DNA of 6,311 nucleotides, from NCBI GenBank assembly GCA_027310265.1, contig DAIDBC010000007.1, positions 1 through 6,311 of the forward strand. Direction: 5' to 3'. Numbering within the stretch: position 1 is the stretch's first letter; every line of letters starts with the position of its first letter. The translations under genes were made by a program, and so were the position numbers. The notes under the pieces were generated by a model. That model ran no database searches and was not told the origin of the DNA. It saw only the letters and a list, made by a program, of their open reading frames with translations. Shown here piece after piece: positions 1 to 5,867 of the stretch. This stretch comes from Candidatus Colwelliibacteriota bacterium. Its GTDB lineage: Bacteria > Patescibacteriota > Minisyncoccia > UBA6257 > Colwellbacteraceae.

Positions 1-2298
1 AGAGGGCACGATTTGAATCGCGACGTGCTTTAAACCGGCGACAAACAATCCCTGTCCAATATCCGCCTCCAATAAATAATTTTTCTCGATTTCGGTGAGG
101 TTGAATGCTTTGGCGGTCTGGTCAATGGTTGCCGGTGCTTGTTTCAACAACAACTGCAGAGAAGAATTAGTAATAATCGGTCGGCCGTACGGCGAGTTCA
201 AGAAATCTTCGACGTCTTGAGTGATAGTTGAAATCCCGAGGTAATATTTCCTGCCACGTTTGGCTAAACCAAACAAGAATGAAGCACTGTCGGGATATTT
301 CATCATCCACCATGCCTCGTCGATTACCATAATCCGCTTTTTAAGTTCCGCGCGGACTAAGTTCCAGATAAAATTGAGGATGATATACATCGCGATAGGA
401 CGGAGTTCGTCCTCCAAATCACGGATCGAGAAAACCACCAGGCGATTCGCGGTGTTTATATTACTGGGTTTATTAGTAAACCCAGCGTAACTGCCTTTGG
501 TAAAGCGGTAAAGGCGTTCGGCCATATTTTTGCCACCCTCCATTCCCCGCAGGATTGTCTCCAAATCTTCTAGGAGTGGCGGCGTCGCTTTGCTGAAATC
601 TTTGTCTGGCGAGATATCTTTAGAAGCATAGGTTTCAGTGAGCGCACGGTCGATTAACGCCTCCTCCGGCGCGGATATCTCACCTAACATTAACTTTAAT
701 AGCCCCGATAGGTTAACGATATGCGATTTCAGAACTTCTGCCGGCTCTTCGTCTTTGGGAATTGCGGGGATATCGAACGGATTAATATTGTTCTCTGAAT
801 CCAAAGATATTTTAAGCACCGTGCCCCCAACCGCTTCGGCGAGAGTTAGGTACTCGTTTTCGGGATCAACCACAATCACATCTGTGCCCATCATCAGCGA
901 GCGGATAATTTCGAGTTTGGTGGCGTAAGATTTTCCCGCCCCAGCCTTGGCGAACACGACCATGTTGGCATTCTCGAGCGAGAATCGGTCGAAAATAATT
1001 AGGGTGTTGTTGTGGCGGTTGATGCCGTAAAGAATCCCTTGGTCGGAGGTGAGATCCAGTGATACAAATGGGAAAATTGACGAAGCCGGGCCAGAATCCA
1101 TCGGTGTGTGAATACCTATTTTGTCCAAACCCAGCGGCGCGACAGACGAGAAGGCGTTTATTTGTTCGAAAGTTGCTGCTTTTACATCCACCAATTTGCT
1201 CTGAAATATATTGTCCACCTCTGCGCCGATTTTATTTAAACCTTTGTGATCGTCGGCGTAGATAGTCATATAAATGCCGATTTCGAACAATTTTTCTTGC
1301 GACTGTTGCAGCGAGTCGCGGAGTGTTTCAACGTCACGCAAAGCCGTTTCCAAAACCGGGTCGCGCACCAGTCCTTTTTCCTGCGCCTCGATAATCTGCG
1401 ATTCGATTTGCGCCGCTTTTTTGCGCAGATTGCGCAGGGCAATAGAGGTGTCGACCGGATGCGCAAAGATTGAGATGTCGGATAATTCCGGCAGGTTTAT
1501 AAGCTGCGAAAACCAGCCGCTTGAAAGATAACGCGGATAATTAAGCACGAAGAATGATCTCGAGAATCTTTCGCCCAGCTTAAGATGACCTTGACCAATC
1601 TCGATTGTCTGCGGGGCGAGGACGTCTTCAACTTCGCCGCCTTCGCGCAGTTTAAGATCTCTCCCTTTCTCAATCGCGCTGGGATTGTAGAAGTTGTATA
1701 AGAGCTCCAGGAGTTCCGGATCTTCGAGGGCAACTACCCGAAGACCGACCTGCCTTAAGCTGGTTATAACTTGTTCAACCCGTTGCGCGAGTTGATCGCG
1801 GTGACTTGGCTCCACGGTTGTGCTGACGGGCTGGGTTTCAGCCGCTTTGCGTCTGCCGGTAACTGTCCCTAATAGAGACGCCGCCGCGCCGCCGCCAGGG
1901 ATGGTCACTGGATCGAATGGCACGACCACAAAAAAACTTTTGGTCATAACCGCGTTGGATTCAACGAAAGATTTTATGAAAGCGAGGTATTCACTAATCT
2001 GGGCTTTCATTAGGTTATTTGTCTCGCCGTCGCGGCGCTCTTCAAGCATTCTCAAATAATCCTCGATGTTGAGTTTGCGGGAATGGATGAAAACCTGTAG
2101 AGAAAAATCCAAAGAGTTTAGTAGGTTTTGGTAGGCATAGGTTATTATATTTTGCTCTTCTTCAGATTTGAGGTCGAAGTTCACGCCGTCGACAGCCACA
2201 ATCCGGCGCAGTCCACCGTTTTTCAGCACAACCACGCCATCTACGATGGCTTTTATGTCCACAAAATCTTGAGTTTTATTTTGTCCCGTGCCGTCCAT
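1..2298 (-). CDS. virB4: VirB4/TraC-family type IV secretion ATPase (3' end beyond window)
   Basis: This is the hexameric motor ATPase that powers type IV secretion-like machines at the cytoplasmic face of the inner membrane. The frame is open from the ATG at 2298 to the window edge: 766 codons without a stop, C-terminus missing. Residues about 10-85 form the VirB4 N-terminal domain (FVDIKAIVDGVVVLKNGG, later SLDFSLQVFIHSRKL). A Gly/Ala-rich linker with GRRK follows at about 133-165, and a helical, coiled-coil-like stretch at about 287-340. The P-loop is AKAGAGKS at 450-457, with catalytic K456. DPENEY is at 478-483. Walker B is IMVIDEAWWMM with D660 and E661, followed by KRGRKYY (R681, R683) and TQDVEDF (Q694). 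Known families run to about 800 residues, so little is probably missing. The ATG abuts the prgI stop. GGAGGG at 2313-2318 is 14 nt upstream, which is long for a Shine-Dalgarno site, so translational coupling is likely. VirB4 assignment is firm; the substrate is unknown. Confidence 0.95.
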   Translation of the reverse strand, partial: MDGTGQNKTQDFVDIKAIVDGVVVLKNGGLRRIVAVDGVNFDLKSEEEQNIITYAYQNLLNSLDFSLQVFIHSRKLNIEDYLRMLEERRDGETNNLMKAQISEYLAFIKSFVESNAVMTKSFFVVVPFDPVTIPGGGAAASLLGTVTGRRKAAETQPVSTTVEPSHRDQLAQRVEQVITSLRQVGLRVVALEDPELLELLYNFYNPSAIEKGRDLKLREGGEVEDVLAPQTIEIGQGHLKLGERFSRSFFVLNYPRYLSSGWFSQLINLPELSDISIFAHPVDTSIALRNLRKKAAQIESQIIEAQEKGLVRDPVLETALRDVETLRDSLQQSQEKLFEIGIYMTIYADDHKGLNKIGAEVDNIFQSKLVDVKAATFEQINAFSSVAPLGLDKIGIHTPMDSGPASSIFPFVSLDLTSDQGILYGINRHNNTLIIFDRFSLENANMVVFAKAGAGKSYATKLEIIRSLMMGTDVIVVDPENEYLTLAEAVGGTVLKISLDSENNINPFDIPAIPKDEEPAEVLKSHIVNLSGLLKLMLGEISAPEEALIDRALTETYASKDISPDKDFSKATPPLLEDLETILRGMEGGKNMAERLYRFTKGSYAGFTNKPSNINTANRLVVFSIRDLEDELRPIAMYIILNFIWNLVRAELKKRIMVIDEAWWMMKYPDSASFLFGLAKRGRKYYLGISTITQDVEDFLNSPYGRPIITNSSLQLLLKQAPATIDQTAKAFNLTEIEKNYLLEADIGQGLFVAGLKHVAIQIVPS

Positions 2299-2823
2299 TT
2301 ATCTGTAGTCTACCCTCCGAGCCACCTCGCCCTCGCCAGTTATCTTTCTGATAAGTTCATAGCGTTCTTTGGTTGATTCGCGAGTGGTGGCCCGCAAAAC
2401 TTCAGGCAGTGGCTGTTCGCGTTCGGGGATTGCCTCCTTTGAAGTGGAGAGTCTATCCAGTAAGCTGCGCAAGTTTTGCCCAAGGCCGGCCGCTGGACGC
2501 TTTACGCCGGGGGCTACCGTCGGCATAGTCGGTATTCCGGCTGGCGCCGGCGCACGGAACACATAGACCCTCGGACTCCAGACGTACGAGAACGCAGAGA
2601 CGGCAAAAACAGTCATTGGTCGTCCGTTTATCTTAAGAAGGGCAAGGGTCAGGGCGGCGCCCTCCAGCACCGCTGCCACAATCGCCCACAACCAAAGTGC
2701 GAGAATGAAATACAACAGGAAGCTAACAATCGTTGCCGCGGCGATGTACAGGAACTGGCGCAACGTAAACGGCCCAACAATTTTGTCCTCGGTTTCGATG
2801 AATTGCGGGACTTGAAACTGCAT
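2299..2823 (-). CDS. PrgI-family inner-membrane protein of a T4SS-like locus
   Basis: PrgI-family proteins are small membrane partners encoded next to VirB4 in Gram-positive and CPR type IV secretion-like loci, comparable in position to VirB3. The N-terminus matches the family pattern: VPQFIETEDKIVGPFTLRQFLY (residues 5-26, read in two parts as VPQFIETEDKI and GPFTLRQFLY). Two hydrophobic helices follow at about 24-43 and 45-63, then INGRPM (65-70) and a segment ending in SPRVYVFR (83-90). Residues 91-174 are a soluble tail: Pro/Ala-rich to about 112, then charged and helical with LDRLSTSKEAIPERE (122-136), ending RRVDYR. The family core is about 100 residues, so the tail is an extension. The ATG at 2823 is bounded by an in-frame TAA at 2836-2838. 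No Shine-Dalgarno site precedes it; a TAAAAT hexamer lies 9 nt upstream. The TAA stop is immediately followed by the virB4 ATG, implying co-translation with the motor it probably anchors. Confidence 0.9.
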   Translation of the reverse strand: MQFQVPQFIETEDKIVGPFTLRQFLYIAAATIVSFLLYFILALWLWAIVAAVLEGAALTLALLKINGRPMTVFAVSAFSYVWSPRVYVFRAPAPAGIPTMPTVAPGVKRPAAGLGQNLRSLLDRLSTSKEAIPEREQPLPEVLRATTRESTKERYELIRKITGEGEVARRVDYR

Positions 2824-2832
2824 GTCCCATAG

Positions 2833-2838
2833 ATTTTA
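2833..2838 (-). promoter_or_regulatory. Candidate -10 element for prgI
   Basis: On the coding strand TAAAAT matches TATAAT at 5 of 6 positions and ends 9 nt before the prgI ATG. The -35 position holds only a poor match (TAGGAA). Used as a promoter it would give an almost leaderless prgI-virB4 transcript, consistent with no Shine-Dalgarno site before prgI. The 57-bp gap is the largest between genes here. The evidence is only this match and the spacing. Confidence 0.25.
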
Positions 2839-2871
2839 ACGCTTTTGGTGGTGAATTCCTAACCGTTTTGG
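2837..2871. repeat. Pair of imperfect 12-bp direct repeats in the gap upstream of prgI
   Basis: On the plus strand TAACGCTTTTGG (2837-2848) and TAACCGTTTTGG (2860-2871) agree at 10 of 12 positions, 23 bp apart, about two helical turns. They fill most of the only sizeable intergenic gap and overlap the candidate -10 element. Such spacing would suit a dimeric regulator, but two copies of a 12-mer can arise by chance. Confidence 0.35.
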
Positions 2872-2880
2872 GACCCGCGC

Positions 2881-3705
2881 CTAAAGCGGCAGGTCCTTTA
2901 AATTCACTACATTCGTATCCGGTACGGATGGCTTCTTGGCAGGTTGTTTGTCCTCTTTTTTATTTTCCTGCGGTTTAGGCGTACCGGAGAATGGATTGTC
3001 CAATGGTGTGCGTAGCTCGGAGTAGTTCACTTGGCGGATTTCCTCGCGAGGAGTGCGGGAAATTTTAGGGGCGCTTTCTTGGACTGGTTGTACCTCAACC
3101 CCTAATTCAAGCCGCGCTGCGATAGGCCGCGATTCAAGCGCTTTTTCTTCTACTGGCGGCGGGGTGGTTGGGGCTTTGTAAAACATAGGGCGAAGCGGGG
3201 ACGTCGCAACCGGCGCAGCCTCAACCTGCGGTTTTGTTTCTTCTTCGTGCTGGTGGAGGATGAAGGGCGTTTCAGTAACAGATGGTTTAAGTAGAATATC
3301 CTCTTTGGGTTTGATCGTCGCTGCCTGTGCGGGTTCTACAGTACCGACCCCGGATGGCGTTGTGGTTGGGGTAGGCGCGCCTACGGGCCTATATGCAGTT
3401 TCCAAATCTGCCATGATCGGCGCGAATATTTTAGCGTCCACCTCGGAGGCTATACGGTTGGAGATATTGGGGTCGAGACCCAAACCACCTGCAATTTCTT
3501 TAGCGAAGTCGCTGGGGCGGATAAAGCCATGCAGCACGTTACTGATGATTGTGAACAAGTCGCTGGAGGCTCGCGGACCCAACTTATATACTAAACATAA
3601 ATTGTCTAGGAAATCCGCGTTCTCGTCGGAAAACATAGCTTCGCGAAGACTATCGGGTAATTCATCCCAGCGTTTCAAAACATCTTCGCGGGGGACGTCC
3701 AGCAT
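2881..3705 (-). CDS. T4SS-locus protein of unknown function, helical N-terminal domain plus proline-rich tail
   Basis: I cannot assign a named family. The 274-residue protein has no signal peptide and no membrane segment, so it is probably cytoplasmic. Residues 1-105 look like a compact helical domain (RWDELPDSLREAMFS, DNLCLVYKLG, VLHGFIRPSDFAKEIAGGLG, then KIFAPIMADLE). Residues 106-274 are low-complexity, rich in Pro, Thr, Glu and Lys, interrupted by short islands that look like linear motifs: PFILHQHEEE (147-156), RPMFYKAP (172-179), QVNYSELRTPL (225-235) and the C-terminal VVNLKDLPL (266-274). Such a build suits an adaptor that tethers other parts of the secretion machine, but this is inference from architecture and position. 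The ATG lies 6 nt past the virB6-like stop and in the same frame; AAGTAGG just upstream is a weak ribosome-binding candidate formed partly by that stop. It ends in TAG. Arginine codons are almost all CGN (13 of 14), unlike the upstream gene. Confidence 0.85.
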   Translation of the reverse strand: MLDVPREDVLKRWDELPDSLREAMFSDENADFLDNLCLVYKLGPRASSDLFTIISNVLHGFIRPSDFAKEIAGGLGLDPNISNRIASEVDAKIFAPIMADLETAYRPVGAPTPTTTPSGVGTVEPAQAATIKPKEDILLKPSVTETPFILHQHEEETKPQVEAAPVATSPLRPMFYKAPTTPPPVEEKALESRPIAARLELGVEVQPVQESAPKISRTPREEIRQVNYSELRTPLDNPFSGTPKPQENKKEDKQPAKKPSVPDTNVVNLKDLPL

Positions 3706-3711
3706 GGTTAC

Positions 3712-5847
3712 CTACTTCTTTTCTGTAAGTTTTTCTTCTGGTGCACTTTCTTCTTTCTTTTCTTCCTCTTCTTCCCCGACATCCAACCCAGTTTCATGGC
3801 GAGCTAATGTCTTGGAGAAAGCCTTGTGTATATCCTCACGCTTCTCTTTCAGTTCGGCCATAATTTGTTTGCGGAACTTAACCAATTCGTTCTTGGCCAT
3901 ATCTTTAACAATCTTACCTTCTATTTCGTGGTCGGGTATGGCCTCTTTCACCACCGCCTCAAAAAGGTTGTCAAAGTTCTGTGCTTTCAATTTTGGAGCC
4001 ACCTTATTTAACTCTCCTGGGTTGGCCAGTATACCTTTGGTGGTTACGCTACGGAATCGTTTGAGGTCATCAGCTGACATACCAAGGAACGGGTTCTTGC
4101 TGTCGTAGTCGCCGTACACGCCGTTAAACGGCATCTTAGCTCTATCTTTGTCGGTTAAGCCGAGATAGAACTTCTTCATCTCCTCTTCAGCTAGATCTTT
4201 AGTTGCGTCGCCGCCATTGAAAGCTGACCAAGCCGCGAGAGTTGCAGCTGCCCCCTTCTCTACGTCGCCGAAGCTTTTGTTATAGGCCGTAAACAGGCTC
4301 TTGGTATGGCCGTTCATGTACCTATCGGCTGGCACCTTTGACAGATCACCCCTTTTGTTCAAGACCGACAAAACGCTTACCAGTTCAGCCCCCCTGAAGC
4401 CAGCGAACCTGTTTAGGATGCTGGCAGTAGACTCTTTATCAAACGCCTTTTCGTCAATTAATTCCGCCCCTATTTTTGCCCCCTCGGGTAATTTCACTCC
4501 CACACCAGACACCAGCTTACCTATGTCTTTCTGAACAGAGACGCTTCTGGCAACGTTTTGGAGCAGACCTATCTGTCCCTTATGTAAAATCCTCCCCACC
4601 GCCCCCTCTGGGGGCCCCTTACTGAGGAGTAAGTTAGCCCTAAGTGCAGCCGCCGACTGAACGCGGTTTGCTGCCTTGCCTATTGCAAGGGCTCCAAAAC
4701 CAGCGCCTGCAATAGCCACGGTGGCTATGCCGCCGCCAGCCTTGAACGCGACGTACAAACCGCCCAACATCATTATTACTACCGCCACGATCTGGCCGAG
4801 TCCCGCGGCTAGTCCTCCTGCAGCCATTATCTGGGCAGCCTCGCCGCTGCCCAACCACTGGAGCAATACACTGGTTAGCCATAAAAAGAAAAGCATTATT
4901 GGCCCAAAGAATACCCACTTCAGAAACTTATCCCACCAACCACTCCACGCGTTTCCGAGTCCGGGAACGTTTATCCCCGGCAACATGAAACCAATCCAGG
5001 CTATCGGGGCTATTCCTAGTAGTATAGTCAGGACGACAAACCTAGCTACCAAGAAAACGGTTACAGCCAATAGGGTAAGCGCCGCGATCAAAGTTATAAA
5101 TGCGGCCAGGAAGACGTTTGCGTAACTGGCTAGGGCCCGGGTAGCGAGGCTGCCGCCACTGAATGCACCGGATAGGTTGTTGTATATCGTCGCGATATTG
5201 AATTTACTTACAAAGTTTCCCCCACAAACACTAGCCGCCATACTTTGAGTAGCACTAGTTCCAACATCCACGATTGAGCCCGCTATGAATAAGCTGAAGT
5301 TGACTAGTAGGGCAACTATTATTATTTTGGAAAGATTTTTAGCTCCCCATTTTTGACTTCTGAGCATCACCCCAAAAGCAGTCGCAATTATTGCCAGGAC
5401 TATAATCATGTTTACCAGGCCTAAGCTGATTCCATACGCCGCGTGGACAACAGCGTTACTGGTTAGTAAATTAGTGTTCATAGCTATCGCGAATTGGAGT
5501 AATAGTCCAGATAGCCACACTGCAGCGCTCGCGATGACACCAAAGATTACAGCGCCGACCCACTTCTGAAATATGTAACCTATTAAATCGCTGACACCCT
5601 TAAAAGCTCCTCCCACTACGGGGAGGCCGCTCAGGAAATCAGTCAGTGTACTGGCGGCAAACAGGCCGGCTCCTTGCGCGATAATTACACCCGTGAACTC
5701 AGCGACATCCGAAGCCGTAGAACTCACTGAGCAGGTCGGTGACTGAGCGGGGGGCGCGGATTGGGCTGATACAGGTGTGGCTGACAATAAGAACGGTAGT
5801 ATAACCGCAACAATCAGTACTGAGGTTGTTGTCTTCGTAGAAGACAT
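3712..5847 (-). CDS. VirB6/TrbL-like polytopic membrane protein with signal peptide and long soluble C-terminal region
   Basis: This is probably the polytopic channel component of the T4SS-like complex. Residues 1-29 form a signal peptide (hydrophobic core 9-23, ending PVSAQ) followed by a short Ser/Pro spacer. Hydrophobic segments follow at about 52-67, 98-123, 138-162, 173-194, 244-267, 269-290, 311-332 and 342-365, with a Gly/Ala-rich stretch at 369-390. WSGWWDKFLKWVFFGP (301-316) resembles the Trp-rich core of VirB6/TrbL proteins. From about 395 to 711 the protein is soluble and charged, ending in an acidic-basic tail (GEEEEEKKEE at 691-700). That region I do not recognise. VirB6 and TrbL are usually about 300-500 residues, so this one is enlarged at the C-terminus. 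Only two cysteines exist, C39 and C208, both in segments likely to lie outside the cytoplasm. The ATG at 5847 is fixed by an in-frame TAA at 5851-5853. No Shine-Dalgarno site is visible. It lies 17 bp after rsmA and 6 bp before the orphan gene. Confidence 0.85.
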   Translation of the reverse strand: MSSTKTTTSVLIVAVILPFLLSATPVSAQSAPPAQSPTCSVSSTASDVAEFTGVIIAQGAGLFAASTLTDFLSGLPVVGGAFKGVSDLIGYIFQKWVGAVIFGVIASAAVWLSGLLLQFAIAMNTNLLTSNAVVHAAYGISLGLVNMIIVLAIIATAFGVMLRSQKWGAKNLSKIIIVALLVNFSLFIAGSIVDVGTSATQSMAASVCGGNFVSKFNIATIYNNLSGAFSGGSLATRALASYANVFLAAFITLIAALTLLAVTVFLVARFVVLTILLGIAPIAWIGFMLPGINVPGLGNAWSGWWDKFLKWVFFGPIMLFFLWLTSVLLQWLGSGEAAQIMAAGGLAAGLGQIVAVVIMMLGGLYVAFKAGGGIATVAIAGAGFGALAIGKAANRVQSAAALRANLLLSKGPPEGAVGRILHKGQIGLLQNVARSVSVQKDIGKLVSGVGVKLPEGAKIGAELIDEKAFDKESTASILNRFAGFRGAELVSVLSVLNKRGDLSKVPADRYMNGHTKSLFTAYNKSFGDVEKGAAATLAAWSAFNGGDATKDLAEEEMKKFYLGLTDKDRAKMPFNGVYGDYDSKNPFLGMSADDLKRFRSVTTKGILANPGELNKVAPKLKAQNFDNLFEAVVKEAIPDHEIEGKIVKDMAKNELVKFRKQIMAELKEKREDIHKAFSKTLARHETGLDVGEEEEEKKEESAPEEKLTEKK
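3746..3777. other. 32-bp homopyrimidine/homopurine tract at the 3' end of the virB6-like gene
   Basis: Every base on the plus strand from 3746 to 3777 is C or T, so the mRNA is pure purine there. The tract encodes the Glu/Lys-rich tail of the VirB6-like protein. It lies about 40 nt before the ATG of the next gene and contains several GGAAG-type runs that resemble weak ribosome-binding sequence. The amino-acid composition alone is enough to explain it. Confidence 0.5.
4601..4615 (-). other. Perfect GC-only hairpin inside the virB6-like coding sequence
   Basis: The mRNA-sense sequence GCCCCC-AGA-GGGGGC can form a 6-bp all-GC stem with a 3-nt loop. The plus-strand palindrome GGGGCCCC (4611-4618) overlaps it and could form a competing structure. 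It encodes GPPEGA at residues 411-416, just past the end of the membrane domain and near the start of the soluble region. There is no U-tract, so it is not a terminator. It might slow ribosomes at the domain boundary, which is speculative. Confidence 0.4.
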
Positions 5848-5858
5848 AGGTTAGTTAA

Positions 5859-5867
5859 ATAGTATCA
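5859..5867 (-). promoter_or_regulatory. Candidate extended -10 element for the virB6-like gene
   Basis: On the coding strand the sequence reads TGATACTAT: a TGN motif followed by TACTAT, a 4/6 match to TATAAT. Its TGA is the rsmA stop codon. The hexamer ends 11 nt before the virB6-like ATG, so a start about 7 nt downstream would leave a leader of only a few bases. No good -35 box sits 17 nt upstream. This fits the missing Shine-Dalgarno site, but the match could be chance in an AT-rich gap. Confidence 0.25.

Noticed and set aside
2824..2874. Inverted repeat GTCCCA (2824-2829) / TGGGAC (2869-2874) around the gap upstream of prgI, considered as a terminator
   Set aside because: Six base pairs closing a loop of 39 nt is weak, and no U-tract follows. 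A chance match is more likely.
3706..3714. The virB6-like and orphan genes as one gene split by a recent nonsense mutation
   Set aside because: The TAG is followed within 6 nt by an ATG, and the upstream protein ends in a low-complexity charged tail while the downstream one starts with a new folded domain. Two separate genes are the simpler reading, though the shared frame is noted as a finding.
3746..3777. Homopyrimidine tract as a triplex or regulatory element
   Set aside because: The Glu/Lys-rich tail it encodes fully explains the composition, and nothing else at the site supports a DNA-level role.
3260..4108. Plus-strand open frame of 282 codons, the longest one antisense to the locus
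   Set aside because: It runs antisense across the end of the virB6-like gene and most of the orphan gene, both well supported. Its product is Ser/Leu-rich with no recognisable domain, as expected from the complement of an open coding frame.
4676..5125. Plus-strand open frame of 149 codons opposite the VirB6 membrane segments
   Set aside because: Its Pro/Ala/Thr-rich product mirrors the hydrophobic codons of the sense gene. No start signal or domain supports it.
5865..5867. Possible recoding of TGA as glycine, as in Gracilibacteria and Absconditabacteria
   Set aside because: RsmA ends at a natural C-terminus at this TGA, and no internal in-frame TGA is needed to keep any of the long frames open.
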